NCBI RefSeq assembly: GCF_025460805.1 | Contig: NZ_JAMXFJ010000001.1 | Span: 339,859 to 403,858, forward strand | Direction: 5' to 3' | From: Microvirga sesbaniae | GTDB taxonomy: Bacteria; Pseudomonadota; Alphaproteobacteria; Rhizobiales; Beijerinckiaceae | Length of the DNA stretch: 64,000 nucleotides | Shown: piece after piece, positions 11,396 to 20,539 of the stretch | Numbering within the stretch: position 1 is the stretch's first letter | Layout: every line of letters starts with the position of its first letter | The notes under the pieces: model-generated | Seen by the model: the letters and a program-made list of their open reading frames with translations, nothing else | The model's database searches: none | Told to the model about the DNA's origin: nothing | Translations under genes and position numbers: made by a program

Positions 11396-12762
11396 TACAG
11401 CGCGGCAGCGCCCGCCCGCTGGTTGAGCGGGGCGGCCAGGACCTTGTCGATCCTCCGTTCGTCGAGATCGATCACCTCGAAGCGCCAGCCGAGGGTGTCC
11501 ACGTGCTCGCCCGTGTTGGGCAGATGCTGGAGCTCGCTGATCACCAGGCCGCCGACCGTGTGGTAGCTGCGGGTCTCCGGCAGCGTGACGCCCAGAACCT
11601 CGGCCATTTCGTCGACCGGCATCGATCCGGCGAGCAGCCAGGAGCCGTCGTCGCGGCGGACGGCGTCGGGTTCCGGCGCCTCGCCGTCGGACCGGAACGC
11701 GCCCACGATGGCCTCCAGGGCGTCCGCCGGGGTCACGACCCCTTCGAAATGCCCGTATTCGTCGTGGACGATCGCCATCGGGACCTCGGCGTCGCGCAGG
11801 GTCGCGAGCGCATCGAGGGCGTAGAGCGTATCGGGAATGACCGGCGCCTGCTGAACGTGGCCGCGGATGTCGAGGGGCTGGCCCGACAGCAGGGCCGCCA
11901 GGAGCTCCCGCGACTGGACGACGCCGATCACGTTGTCGGGCGTGCCCTCGCTGACCGGCAGGCGGGAATGCGGGGTCTCGATCAGCAATGTGCGGATGGA
12001 GTCCTCGTCGTCGTCGAGGTCGATCCAGTCCACGTCGGTCCGGGGCGTCATGAGCCCGCGCACCGTCCGGTCTCCGAGGCGGAGCACGCCCGAGATCATG
12101 CGGCGCTCCTCCTCCTCGATCACGCCGGCGCTTTCGGCCTCGCCGACGAGCATCTTGATCTCCTCTTCCGTCACCGTCGTGCCGTCGTCGGACTTGGCCC
12201 CGAGCAGGCGGAAGATGAGGCTGGTCGAGGCGTTCAGGAGCCAGACGGCGGGCGCCGCGACCTTGGACAGCACCAGCATGAGGGGGGCCATGGTGCAGGC
12301 GATGGCCTCGGGGTTGCGCAGGGCGAGCTGCTTGGGCACCAGCTCGCCGATGACGATGGACAGATACGTGATGATGCCGATCACGAGGCCGTAGCCGAGG
12401 GGTTCGGCCACGCCCTCCGGCATGCCGCGGTCGAGGAAGATCTGGGTCAGCCGGTCGCCGAGGGCGGCGCCCGAGAAGGCGCCGGCCAGGATGCCCACGA
12501 GGGTGATGCCGATCTGGACCGTGGACAGGAAGCGGCCCGAATCCTCCATGAGGGTCAGGGCCGTGTTGGCTCCGGAGCGGCCCTGTTCGGCCATGGCCTT
12601 GAGCCGGGGCCTGCGGGCGGACACGATGGCGAGTTCGGATAGGGCAAAGACGCCATTGAGGGCGACGAGAGCAAGGGCGATGATCAGTTCGAGCAACGAT
12701 GCCAGGAGCTGCCGACCGGATCGGGCCGCGTTCTCCCCTTCTGTGAAAGATGGGCCTAACAT
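11392..12762 (-). CDS. CorC/HlyC-type CBS-domain membrane protein (hemolysin family)
   Basis: The protein has the CNNM/DUF21 membrane domain (three or four helices, about residues 20-190, with NGVFALSELAIVSARRPRL), then a CBS pair (about 210-340, with MTPRTDVDWID and VVTPADALEAIVG) and a C-terminal CorC/HlyC domain (about 355-440). Members are linked to Mg or Co efflux or to membrane integrity; calling them hemolysins is historical. I chose the ATG at 12762 (456 residues) rather than a TTG eight codons upstream. The stop codon lies in the edge of a family 2 repeat. Confidence 0.92.
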   Translation of the reverse strand: MLGPSFTEGENAARSGRQLLASLLELIIALALVALNGVFALSELAIVSARRPRLKAMAEQGRSGANTALTLMEDSGRFLSTVQIGITLVGILAGAFSGAALGDRLTQIFLDRGMPEGVAEPLGYGLVIGIITYLSIVIGELVPKQLALRNPEAIACTMAPLMLVLSKVAAPAVWLLNASTSLIFRLLGAKSDDGTTVTEEEIKMLVGEAESAGVIEEEERRMISGVLRLGDRTVRGLMTPRTDVDWIDLDDDEDSIRTLLIETPHSRLPVSEGTPDNVIGVVQSRELLAALLSGQPLDIRGHVQQAPVIPDTLYALDALATLRDAEVPMAIVHDEYGHFEGVVTPADALEAIVGAFRSDGEAPEPDAVRRDDGSWLLAGSMPVDEMAEVLGVTLPETRSYHTVGGLVISELQHLPNTGEHVDTLGWRFEVIDLDERRIDKVLAAPLNQRAGAAALY

Positions 12763-12875
12763 GGAGCGTCGCGGCCCTGCCGTCAATTAAGGCAGGGAGT
12801 TATCCCGTGCGGCAGCCTGCTTTGTTGACAGGACCCGATTTCCTCTTCAGAGCTAAACCCAGCCGATGATCCCCG

Positions 12876-13060
12876 CGGAAGAGACCGGGCCCAAGAGCCC
12901 GGCGCCGAAGGCGCAACCGCCCCGGAAACGCTCAGGCCAAAGGACCGCGCGGGAGCTGGCACTCTGGAAAGCGGCGACGTTCCGACGTCGCCCACCGACG
13001 GGCGTAACCTGCCGCGAGAGCGGTCGGGGAAATCTCTCAGGTCTCGGGACAGAGGGGGCG
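12876..13060 (+). ncRNA. tandem glycine riboswitch upstream of gcvT
   Basis: Two glycine aptamers follow each other before gcvT. The first (about 12876-12971) has GCGGAAGAGACC, GCCGAAGGCGCAACCG, GGAAACGCTCAGGCCAAAGG and the closing ACTCTGGAAAG. The second (about 12972-13058) has CACCGACGGGCGTAACC, GGGGAAATCTCTCAGGT and GGGACAGAGGGGG. Such pairs bind glycine and usually turn on the glycine cleavage genes. The gcvT start is about 50 bases beyond, leaving room for an expression platform. A TTGACA at about 12825-12830 may be the -35 site. Confidence 0.93.
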
Positions 13061-13112
13061 CACAGCAACGGGCCGAAAGGCTCGATGGAACGCGCACCTT
13101 TGAGGGAATCCC

Positions 13113-14261
13113 ATGGCCGAGCATGCGCCTAGCGACGAGCCGCTCCTGCAGACCCCGCTCCACGCCGAGCACGTGAGCCTCGGCGCCCGCATGGTGCCGT
13201 TCGCCGGCTACGCCATGCCCGTGCAATACCCCACCGGCATCCTGACCGAGCACAACTGGACCCGCGAGCATGCGGGCCTGTTCGACGTCTCCCACATGGG
13301 CCAGGCCTTCCTGGTCGCCGAGGACAAGAGCCACGAGACCGTCGCCCGCGCGCTCGAGGCGCTGATCCCCGCCGACGTCCTGAACCTCAAGCCGAACCAG
13401 CAGCGCTATTCGCAGCTGCTGGCGGAGGACGGCGGCATCCTCGACGACCTCATGGTGACCCGCGTCGGCGCCCCCGGGCACGAGGGCTGGCTCTACCTGG
13501 TGGTGAACGCCTCCATGAAGGAAGCCGACTATGCCCATATCGAGGCCCGGCTGCCCAAGAGCGTCAGCCTGAAGCGCAAGGACGATCTGGGCCTCATGGC
13601 CCTCCAGGGCCCGGCCGCCGAGGCCGTCCTGGCCAAGCTCGCCCCCGAGGCCGCCGCGCTGCCCTTCATGATGTCGGCGGACGTGCAGATCGACGGGATC
13701 TGGTGCCATGTCTCCCGCTCCGGCTACACCGGCGAGGACGGCTTCGAGATCTCCTGCCACGGCAACGATGCGCCCACGCTCTGGACCAGGCTCCTGGCCG
13801 ACCCGGAGGTGAAGGCCATCGGCCTCGGCGCGCGCGATTCGCTCCGGCTCGAGGCCGGCCTGTGCCTCTACGGCCACGACATCGACACCACCACGTCGCC
13901 CATCGAGGCGGGCCTGAACTGGTCGATCCAGAAGCGCCGCCGCGAGGAGGGAGGCTTCCCCGGGGCGGAGCGGGTGCAGCGCGAGATCCGGGACGGCGCC
14001 GCGCGGGTCCGCGTCGGCATCAGGCCGGAGGGTCGCGCTCCGGCCCGCGAGGGAACCGTCATCACGACGCCGGACGGGCATGAGGTCGGCCTCGTGACCT
14101 CCGGGGGCTTCGGCCCCACGGTCAACGGCCCGGTCGCCATGGGCTATGTCGCCAGGGACGTGTCCGCCGCCGGCACGGACCTCCATCTCATCGTCCGCGG
14201 CAAGCCGCTGCCCGCGAAGGTCGCGGCCATGCCGTTCGCCCCCCACCGCTACAAGCGCTGA
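13113..14261 (+). CDS. gcvT: aminomethyltransferase, glycine cleavage T-protein
   Basis: Transfers the methylene group from the aminomethyl-lipoyl H-protein to tetrahydrofolate, releasing ammonia. The 382-residue product has the GCV_T opening (VPFAGYAMPVQYP, then GLFDVSHMGQ), the folate-site segment VVNASMKEADYAHIE and SGYTGEDGFEIS, and the C-terminal barrel with REGTVITTPDGHEVGLVTSGGF. It starts at the first ATG after the riboswitch with GAGGGAATCCC upstream. It is the first gene of the gcv operon, 24 bases before gcvH. Confidence 0.97.
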   Translation: MAEHAPSDEPLLQTPLHAEHVSLGARMVPFAGYAMPVQYPTGILTEHNWTREHAGLFDVSHMGQAFLVAEDKSHETVARALEALIPADVLNLKPNQQRYSQLLAEDGGILDDLMVTRVGAPGHEGWLYLVVNASMKEADYAHIEARLPKSVSLKRKDDLGLMALQGPAAEAVLAKLAPEAAALPFMMSADVQIDGIWCHVSRSGYTGEDGFEISCHGNDAPTLWTRLLADPEVKAIGLGARDSLRLEAGLCLYGHDIDTTTSPIEAGLNWSIQKRRREEGGFPGAERVQREIRDGAARVRVGIRPEGRAPAREGTVITTPDGHEVGLVTSGGFGPTVNGPVAMGYVARDVSAAGTDLHLIVRGKPLPAKVAAMPFAPHRYKR

Positions 14262-14285
14262 CATTTCAACGAGAGGGAATCCATC

Positions 14286-14660
14286 ATGACCACGCGCTAC
14301 ACCAAGGATCACGAATACGTCCGCGTCGAGGGCGACGCCGGCATCGTGGGCATCTCCGACTACGCTCAGGGCCAGCTCGGCGACGTGGTCTTCGTGGAGC
14401 TTCCGAGCGTCGGCAAGACCCTGTCGAAGGGCGACGAGGCCGCCGTCGTCGAGAGCGTGAAGGCGGCGAGCGAAGTCTATGCCCCGGTCTCCGGCGAGGT
14501 GGTCGAGGTCAACAGCGCGCTCGAGGCTTCCCCGGGCACGGTGAACGAGGATCCGGCCGGTCGCGGCTGGTTCATGAAGATCCGCCTCACGGACCCGGGC
14601 GAGCTCGACGGCCTCATGACCGAGGAGCAGTACCAGGACTTCGTGAAGTCGATTTCGTAA
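14286..14660 (+). CDS. gcvH: glycine cleavage H-protein
   Basis: Small carrier protein of the glycine cleavage system. The lipoyl attachment site is Lys59 in [19 protein letters not shown], and the opening [11 protein letters not shown] and the [15 protein letters not shown] segment are standard. The 124-residue length is usual for the family. It follows gcvT by 24 bases with GAGAGGGAATCC as ribosome site. A spacer of about 125 bases separates it from the OsmC gene. Confidence 0.97.
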   Translation: MTTRYTKDHEYVRVEGDAGIVGISDYAQGQLGDVVFVELPSVGKTLSKGDEAAVVESVKAASEVYAPVSGEVVEVNSALEASPGTVNEDPAGRGWFMKIRLTDPGELDGLMTEEQYQDFVKSIS

Positions 14661-14785
14661 CTCCATCGGAGCCCGTCACGCCCCACGTCGTCACCGGCCC
14701 CGTGCCGAAGACGACCGAGAGGGACGGGACCGATCGGTTGGTTTCCCGGGATGGGCTCAGCGGATACTCAAGGTCGGGCAAGGCA

Positions 14786-15262
14786 ATGGCACACGAATAC
14801 ACGGCCAGGGTGGCCTGGAAGCGCGGAGAGGGGGAAGCTTTCTCCGACAACCGCTACAGCCGCGGCCATGTCTGGCGCTTCGACGGCGGCATCGAGGTGC
14901 CGGGCTCCGCGTCGCCCTCCGTCGTGCCGCTGCCGCTCTCGCGGGAGGACGCCGTCGATCCGGAAGAAGCCTTCATCGCGGCGGTTTCCAGCTGCCACAT
15001 GCTGACCTTCCTGTCGATCGCCGCCAAGAAGCGCTTCGTCGTCGACGCCTACGAGGACGAAGCGCTCGGAATCATGACCAAGAACGAGAACGGCAAGCTC
15101 TTCGTGTCCAGGATCACCCTGGACCCGCGAATCGAATTCTCCGGCGACAGGCTGCCGGCGCCGGAGCAGATCGCCGACATGCATCACCTCGCCCACAAGG
15201 AATGCTTCATCGCCAATTCCGTCCTCACGGAGATTGTCGTGGCGGGCATTCCCTCGCACTAA
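14786..15262 (+). CDS. OsmC family protein inside the gcv operon
   Basis: OsmC-type thiol peroxidase fold. The product, starting MAHEYTARVAWKR, has 158 residues and two cysteines at the expected peroxidatic positions: Cys70 in AAVSSCHMLTFL and Cys140 in AHKECFIANSV. An in-frame TTG/GTG extension exists upstream to 14702 but lacks family similarity. It lies between gcvH and gcvPA, 21 bases before gcvPA, so it is likely read with the gcv genes. A role in protecting lipoyl thiols is possible but is inference. Confidence 0.9.
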   Translation: MAHEYTARVAWKRGEGEAFSDNRYSRGHVWRFDGGIEVPGSASPSVVPLPLSREDAVDPEEAFIAAVSSCHMLTFLSIAAKKRFVVDAYEDEALGIMTKNENGKLFVSRITLDPRIEFSGDRLPAPEQIADMHHLAHKECFIANSVLTEIVVAGIPSH

Positions 15263-15283
15263 CTCATCCAAGGTTTTTTGCCG

Positions 15284-16624
15284 ATGCGCTATTTGCCTTT
15301 GTCCGACACCGACCGCGGCGAGATGCTCGCCCGGATCGGCGTCGATCACGTCGATGAATTGTTCGCCGACGTGCCCAAGAACCTGCTCCTCAAGGAGCCG
15401 GTGGATCTGCCGCGCCGCAAGGGCGAGCTCGAGGTGGAGCGGATCCTCTCCCGCATGTCCGCCAGGAACATCCCGGCGTCCTCGGTGCCGTTCTTCGTCG
15501 GCGCGGGCGCCTACAAGCACCACGTGCCGGCGACCGTCGATCACCTGATCCAGCGGTCCGAGTTCCTCACGAGCTACACGCCGTATCAGCCCGAGATCGC
15601 CCAGGGCACGCTGCAATATCTGTTCGAGTTCCAGACCCAGGTGGCGGCGCTCACCGGCATGGATGTGGCGAACGCCTCCATGTATGACGGCTCCACCGGC
15701 ACGGGCGAGGCGGTGCTCATGGCGCACCGCGTCACCAAGCGCCGCAAGGCCGTTCTCTCCGGCGGCCTGCATCCGCACTATGCCGACGTGGTGAAGACGC
15801 TCTCCGACATGGCGAGCGACGAGACCGTCATCCTGGCGCCGGACGTGGCCGGCACCGAGGACATCCTCTCGCAGATCGACGACACGACCTCCTGCGTGGT
15901 CGTGCAGACGCCGGACGTGTTCGGCAACCTGCGCGACCTGAAGCCCATCGCCGACAAGGCGCACCAGCACGGCGCGCTGCTGATCGCGGTGTTCACGGAA
16001 GCCGTATCGCTCGGCCTGCTGACGTCGCCCGGCAGCCAGGGGGCCGACATCGTGGTGGGCGAGGGCCAGTCGATCGGCAACGCGCTGAACTTCGGCGGGC
16101 CTTACGTAGGCCTCTTCGCCACCCAGTCGAAATACGTCCGCCAGATGCCGGGCCGCCTCTGCGGCGAGACGGTGGACGCGGACGGCAACCGCGGCTTCGT
16201 GCTCACCCTGTCGACCCGCGAGCAGCACATCCGCCGCGACAAGGCGACGTCGAACATCTGCACCAATTCGGGACTGTGCTCGCTCGCCTTCACGATCCAC
16301 ATGACCCTGCTCGGGGAGGCGGGGCTGACGCGCCTGGCGCGCATCAACCACGCCAACGCGGTGAAGCTCGCGGACCAGCTTGCAGGCGTGAAGGGCGTCG
16401 AGGTGCTCAACCGGACGTTCTTCAACGAATTCACCGTGAAACTCGCGAAGCCCGCCGCCGAGGCGGTGGAGCGTCTCGCCGAGAAGGGCGTGCTCGCGGG
16501 CGTGCCCGTGTCGCGCCTTCTGCCGGGGGCCGGCCTCGACAACCTTTTGCTCGTCGCTTCCACCGAAGTGAACACCGATGATGACCGCGCGGCCTTTGTG
16601 GCCGCCTTGAAGGAGGTTCTGTGA
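15284..16624 (+). CDS. gcvPA: glycine dehydrogenase (decarboxylating) subunit 1
   Basis: N-terminal half of the P-protein, which here is split into two genes. The ATG at 15284 gives 446 residues beginning [15 protein letters not shown], typical of GcvPA. Signatures include [28 protein letters not shown] and [13 protein letters not shown]. With GcvPB it decarboxylates glycine and passes the aminomethyl group to the H-protein. The stop codon overlaps the gcvPB start as TGATG, so the two subunits are coupled in translation. Length and gene order match split P-proteins. Confidence 0.97.
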   Translation: MRYLPLSDTDRGEMLARIGVDHVDELFADVPKNLLLKEPVDLPRRKGELEVERILSRMSARNIPASSVPFFVGAGAYKHHVPATVDHLIQRSEFLTSYTPYQPEIAQGTLQYLFEFQTQVAALTGMDVANASMYDGSTGTGEAVLMAHRVTKRRKAVLSGGLHPHYADVVKTLSDMASDETVILAPDVAGTEDILSQIDDTTSCVVVQTPDVFGNLRDLKPIADKAHQHGALLIAVFTEAVSLGLLTSPGSQGADIVVGEGQSIGNALNFGGPYVGLFATQSKYVRQMPGRLCGETVDADGNRGFVLTLSTREQHIRRDKATSNICTNSGLCSLAFTIHMTLLGEAGLTRLARINHANAVKLADQLAGVKGVEVLNRTFFNEFTVKLAKPAAEAVERLAEKGVLAGVPVSRLLPGAGLDNLLLVASTEVNTDDDRAAFVAALKEVL

Positions 16625-18270
16625 TGTTGAACCGCCAGGGACGTCCCACCACACCCCGGGCCCACGGCGTGGCGGATCCCGCCGCCGGCATGGGCGATCA
16701 GGCCGCCCGCCTGCAGGGCGACGCCACCCGCGCGGCCGGACCCGCCGGCGGGTCTCACCCGACCTTCACCGGCAACAAGGCGCTGGCGCAGGTCGAGCCG
16801 CTGCTCTTCGAGATCGGCCGCACCGACACGACCGGCGTCGATCTCGACGAGCCGGAGGATTTCGCGCCGCGCCTCGGCGGACTGGAGCGCCGGGAGCCCA
16901 TCGGCCTGCCGGGCCTCTCAGAGCCCGAGACCATGCGCCATTACGTGCGCCTCAGCCAGCAGAACTACGGCATCGACACGGGCCTGTTTCCGCTCGGCTC
17001 CTGCACCATGAAGCACAATGCGCGTCTCAACGAGCGCGTGGCGCGCCTGCCCGGCTTTGCCGACGTGCATCCGCTCCAGCCGGTCTCGACCGTGCAGGGC
17101 GCCCTGGAGCTGATGAACGAGCTCGGCCGCTATCTGGTCACGCTCACCAACATGACCGCCGTGGCGCTGTCGCCGAAGGCGGGCGCCCACGGCGAGCTCT
17201 GCGGCATGATGGCGATCAAGGCCGCCATCGAGGCCAAGGGCGAGGGCGCGACCCGCAACGTGGTGCTGGTGCCCGATTCGGCGCACGGCACGAACCCGGC
17301 GACCGCCGCCCTCATCGGCTTCAGGGTGAAGCCGGTGCCGGCCCGCGAGGACGGCTGGGTGCACGTGGAGGACGTGAAGGAGCGGCTCGGCCCCGACGTG
17401 GCGGCGATCATGCTCACGAACCCCAACACCTGCGGGCTCTTCGAGCCGCAGGTGGCGGAGATCGCCAAGGCGATCCACGATGCAGGCGCCTATTTCTACT
17501 GCGACGGCGCGAACTTCAACGCCATCGTGGGCAAGGCGAAGCCGGGCGATCTCGGCGTCGACGCCATGCACATCAACCTGCACAAGACCTTCTCGACGCC
17601 CCACGGGGGCGGCGGCCCGGGCTCGGGTCCGGTGGTCCTGTCCGAGCGCCTCGCGCCCTTCGCGCCGGTGCCGTTCGTGCGCGCGGGCAAGGATGGGTTC
17701 GAGCTGGTGGAGCAGGAATCCGATGCCGCTGAAAAGCCCTTCGGCCGCATGACGGCATTCCACGGCCAGATGGGCATGTATGTGCGGGCTTTGTCCTACA
17801 TGCTCTCGCACGGCGCGGACGGCATGAAGCAGGCGTCCGAGGACGCCGTGCTCAACGCCAACTACATCCGGGCCGGCCTGTCGGACCTGCTGTCGCTGCC
17901 CTTCGGCGACAAGCCGTGCATGCACGAGGTGCTGTTCGACGATTCGTGGCTCAAGGACACGGGCGTGACCACCCTCGACGTAGCCAAGGCCATGATCGAC
18001 GAGGGTTACCACCCGATGACCATGTACTTCCCGCTGGTGGTGCACGGCGCCATGCTGATCGAGCCGACGGAATCCGAATCGAAGTCGTCCCTCGACCTGT
18101 TCATCGCGACCCTGCGCGATCTCGCGTTTGCCGCGAAGAACGGCGACACCGAGCGCTTTACCGGGGCTCCCTACCACGCCCCGCGCCGCCGCCTCGACGA
18201 GACCCGCGCGGCGCGCAGCCCCGTGCTCAAGTGGACGCCGCCCGCCCCGGTGGCGGAAGCCGCGGAGTAA
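16624..18270 (+). CDS. gcvPB: glycine dehydrogenase (decarboxylating) subunit 2
   Basis: PLP-binding half of the split P-protein. The PLP lysine is Lys321 in INLHKTFSTPHGGGGPGSG. The catalytic region also includes QNYGIDTGLFPLGSCTMKHN and LVPDSAHGTNPATA. The ATG at 16624 gives 548 residues. The first 45 or so residues form a low-complexity Ala/Gly/Arg-rich lead before the conserved TFTGNKAL start, longer than in many homologues. It is the last gene of the riboswitch-controlled operon and is followed by a hairpin terminator and palindromic repeats. Confidence 0.97.
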   Translation: MLNRQGRPTTPRAHGVADPAAGMGDQAARLQGDATRAAGPAGGSHPTFTGNKALAQVEPLLFEIGRTDTTGVDLDEPEDFAPRLGGLERREPIGLPGLSEPETMRHYVRLSQQNYGIDTGLFPLGSCTMKHNARLNERVARLPGFADVHPLQPVSTVQGALELMNELGRYLVTLTNMTAVALSPKAGAHGELCGMMAIKAAIEAKGEGATRNVVLVPDSAHGTNPATAALIGFRVKPVPAREDGWVHVEDVKERLGPDVAAIMLTNPNTCGLFEPQVAEIAKAIHDAGAYFYCDGANFNAIVGKAKPGDLGVDAMHINLHKTFSTPHGGGGPGSGPVVLSERLAPFAPVPFVRAGKDGFELVEQESDAAEKPFGRMTAFHGQMGMYVRALSYMLSHGADGMKQASEDAVLNANYIRAGLSDLLSLPFGDKPCMHEVLFDDSWLKDTGVTTLDVAKAMIDEGYHPMTMYFPLVVHGAMLIEPTESESKSSLDLFIATLRDLAFAAKNGDTERFTGAPYHAPRRRLDETRAARSPVLKWTPPAPVAEAAE

Positions 18271-18288
18271 GGTTGCTCACGATCGACA

Positions 18289-18320
18289 TGCCCGGCCTCG
18301 TGCCGGGCATTGTCTTCTCG
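18289..18320 (+). terminator. terminator of the gcv operon
   Basis: The stem GCCCGGC/GCCGGGC with loop CTCGT is followed by ATTGTCTTCT, 18 bases after the gcvPB stop. The stem resembles half of a family 1 repeat, so it may be a recruited repeat. Confidence 0.55.
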
Positions 18321-18360
18321 GGCGTTGGACGGGGCGTGGGCGCATCGCGCGACATCCCCT

Positions 18361-18610
18361 CTCACGTCATGGCCGGCCCTGTGCCGGCCATCCCGACCGG
18401 AAAAGCGCTGGGCCCAAGATCGTCGGGATCACCGGGACAAGGCCGGTGATGACGTGGAGAGGTGAAACGAGCCGGCGACAACACCCTCCCCACGTCATGG
18501 CCGGGCCTGTCCCGGCCATCCCGATCGGAAGAGCGCCGCGCCTCACGGAAGCGTCATCACCGGGACGAGCCCGGTGATGACCCCGGGACGCGCCCGGTGA
18601 TGACGCGGGG
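18361..18610. repeat. cluster of family 1 palindromic repeats
   Basis: In the 384-base gap after gcvPB there is one full family 1 unit (18361-18460), a second (about 18491-18583) and an extra half (18583-18610). The two full units share the CACGTCATGGCCGG opening and the CCGGTGATGAC close. No gene is seen in the gap. Confidence 0.85.
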
Positions 18611-18654
18611 TGGATCCTCGCCTGCACGGCCCGACGTTTCTGTCGCTGCCGCCT

Positions 18655-19305
18655 TTACACGGAACCTCGGACGGTTTCCGGCAGTTCGGCCATCCGGTCG
18701 ATCACGACGGGCGCTCCCGCCCACCGCAGCTTCTCCGCATGGTCGGGCCCGCAATGGCCCCCGCCGGCAAAGCCGATGACGCGCATCCCGGCGGCGATCG
18801 CCGCCTGCACGCCCGCGACGGAATCCTCGACCACCAGGCAGTCTTCCGGACGGGCGTTCATCTGCCCGGCCGCATGGAGAAAGAGGTCCGGCGCCGGCTT
18901 TCCGCGCGCGACCTGGGTCGAGCTGAAGACGTGGTCGAACAGGTCCGCCAGGCCGGTCACGCGCAGCGACAGGGCGATTCGCTCCGGGATCGACGAGGAG
19001 GCGACGCAGCGGGGGAGGGGCAGGGACAGGATGGCGTCGCGCACGCCCGCGATGGGCTTCAGCTCGGCCTCGAAGCGCTGGAACAGGGTGCGGTTGAGCC
19101 GCTCCGTGAAATCGTCAGGGAGCCTGACGCCGCGTTCCGATTCGATGCGCGCGATCTGGTCCTTGATGCTGACCCCGGTGAAATCGCGGGCCACATCCTC
19201 GGCCGTGTAGGGCACGCCGCATTCCGTCAGGATCTCCGCGTCGATCCGGCAGCTCAAGGGCTCCGAATCGACCAGGACGCCGTCGCAGTCGAAGATCAGC
19301 AGCAT
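18655..19305 (-). CDS. HAD-superfamily subfamily IA phosphatase
   Basis: The 216-residue product starts MLLIFDCDGVLVDSEP, with the nucleophile Asp6 and acid/base Asp8 of motif I. Motif II is CVASSSIP, motif III Lys is in VARGKPAPDLFL, and motif IV is CLVVEDSVAGVQAA. This is the phosphoglycolate-phosphatase-like or beta-phosphoglucomutase-like group; the substrate cannot be told. The ATG at 19305 has GGAG upstream and is preferred over a TTG at 19317. It lies just beyond the atp operon terminator on the same strand. Confidence 0.92.
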   Translation of the reverse strand: MLLIFDCDGVLVDSEPLSCRIDAEILTECGVPYTAEDVARDFTGVSIKDQIARIESERGVRLPDDFTERLNRTLFQRFEAELKPIAGVRDAILSLPLPRCVASSSIPERIALSLRVTGLADLFDHVFSSTQVARGKPAPDLFLHAAGQMNARPEDCLVVEDSVAGVQAAIAAGMRVIGFAGGGHCGPDHAEKLRWAGAPVVIDRMAELPETVRGSV

Positions 19306-19319
19306 GACGTTCTCCAAGC

Positions 19320-19346
19320 AAAAAGGCCGCCTCGAGGGGCGGCCTT
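19320..19346 (-). terminator. rho-independent terminator of the atp (F0) operon
   Basis: On the minus strand the 9-bp stem AAGGCCGCC/GGCGGCCTT with a short loop is followed by TTTTT. It lies 27 bases after the atpF stop and ends only 15 bases before the HAD gene start. Confidence 0.85.
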
Positions 19347-19372
19347 CGAAGGGTCGGGTCCGGACGGAGGCC

Positions 19373-19858
19373 TTACTGCAGCTTCGAGCGCACGTCGCTG
19401 AGGCCGGCCGTCACGAGCGAGGCCGCGGTGGGGCCGGTGATCTCGTCGCGCAGGACGCGCTCGGAGGCCCGGATGGCGGCGTCCACGGCGGCCGCGCGCA
19501 CCTCGGCGGAGGCCTGGGCCTCGGCCTGGGCGATCTTCGCCTCGGCGGTGGCCGTGCGGCGCTTCACGAAGTCGGCCATCTTCTCCTGGGCCTCGCGGGC
19601 GAGGCGCTCGGCCTCGTCGCGGGCGGTGGACACGATGTCGGCGGCCTCGCGCTCGGCGGCGGCGCGCTTGGACTCGTACTCCTTCAGGAGCCGCTCGGCG
19701 TCCTGGCGCAGGCGCTTGGCCTCGGCCAGCTCGCCGGCGATGCGCTTGCCGCGGGAATCGAGCTGGTTCAGCACGTTCCCCGGGACGCCCTTGTAGAACA
19801 GGATGCCCCAGAAGATCACGAAGGCGACCGCAACCCAGAATTCAGCGCTATGTAACAT
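19373..19858 (-). CDS. atpF: ATP synthase F0 subunit b
   Basis: Peripheral-stalk subunit. The 161-residue product has one N-terminal membrane helix (about residues 5-22, VAFVIFWGILFYKG) followed by a long charged helix rich in Ala, Glu, Lys and Arg (about 30-150) that forms the stator coiled coil. It begins MLHSAEFWVAVAF, typical of alphaproteobacterial subunit b. It is the last gene of the F0 operon, just after atpF', and precedes a clear terminator. The F1 genes are not in the window. Confidence 0.95.
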   Translation of the reverse strand: MLHSAEFWVAVAFVIFWGILFYKGVPGNVLNQLDSRGKRIAGELAEAKRLRQDAERLLKEYESKRAAAEREAADIVSTARDEAERLAREAQEKMADFVKRRTATAEAKIAQAEAQASAEVRAAAVDAAIRASERVLRDEITGPTAASLVTAGLSDVRSKLQ

Positions 19859-19871
19859 GCGGACCTCCCGA

Positions 19872-20420
19872 TCAGGCCTTGATCTGGTTGAGAGCGGCTT
19901 CGACCTTCTGCGGGGCCGGAGCCTTGCCGGTGAGGCGCTCGATGATGGCCGAGGCCGTGTCGCGGGCGATGGCGTCCACGTGGCTCATGGCTTCCGCCTT
20001 CTTGGCCGTGATGGTGGCCTCGGACTCGGCCAGGCGCTGGTTCAGGTCGGCTTCGAGCGCCTTGCGCTTGGCGTCGCTCTCGGCCGCGAGCTTGGAGCGG
20101 GTTTCCTGGGCAAGCGCCTGGGCGCGGCCCTTGGCTTCGGCGAGGGCCTTCTCGTAGGCGCTGCCGGCCTCTTCCGCGCGGGATTTCATGGCGGCCGCGT
20201 CGTCGAGATCGGTGGCGATCATCGCGCGGCGGTTCTCGATGATTCCGCCCAGGCGAGGGAGGACCAGCCGTGAGAGCAGGGTGTAGAGCACCACGAAGGT
20301 GATGGCGAGCCACAGGAGCTGACCGGCATAGGTCTCCGTCTCGAAGGGCGGAAAGCCGATGTCCTCGTGAGCGCCGCCGGGGGCCTCTGTTGTGGCGTGG
20401 TTCGTCTGAGCCTGAGCCAT
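19872..20420 (-). CDS. atpF': ATP synthase F0 subunit b'
   Basis: Second b-type stator subunit, found in photosynthetic and many alphaproteobacterial lineages that use a b/b' heterodimer. The 182-residue product has a 30-residue soluble lead containing FPPFETETYAGQLLWL, a membrane helix (about 33-52) and a long coiled-coil helix to the C-terminus. It follows atpE after a 119-base spacer with two hairpins and precedes atpF by 13 bases. It is also called atpG or atpX in some annotations. Confidence 0.94.
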   Translation of the reverse strand: MAQAQTNHATTEAPGGAHEDIGFPPFETETYAGQLLWLAITFVVLYTLLSRLVLPRLGGIIENRRAMIATDLDDAAAMKSRAEEAGSAYEKALAEAKGRAQALAQETRSKLAAESDAKRKALEADLNQRLAESEATITAKKAEAMSHVDAIARDTASAIIERLTGKAPAPQKVEAALNQIKA

Positions 20421-20458
20421 GGAGCAGATCCTAACGGATAAAGAATCCTACAAACATG

Positions 20459-20520
20459 AATGACGGCGGTTCGATCCGCCGTCACTCCTGTCGAGGCGAA
20501 GCGTTCGCACGCCTCGACCT
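20459..20520 (-). promoter_or_regulatory. two stem-loops between atpE and atpF'
   Basis: TGACGGCGG/CCGCCGTCA (about 20462-20485) and GTCGAGGCG/CGCCTCGAC (about 20491-20519) are perfect stems in the short spacer after atpE. They could stabilise the atpE message or cut read-through into atpF', matching the need for many c subunits per complex. Confidence 0.6.
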
Positions 20521-20539
20521 CCCGATCACCGTTGTGAGA

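Noticed and set aside
18361..18610. CRISPR-like array of repeats
   Set aside because: The repeats are palindromic pairs of variable spacing and differ in sequence; there are no regular spacers and no cas genes.
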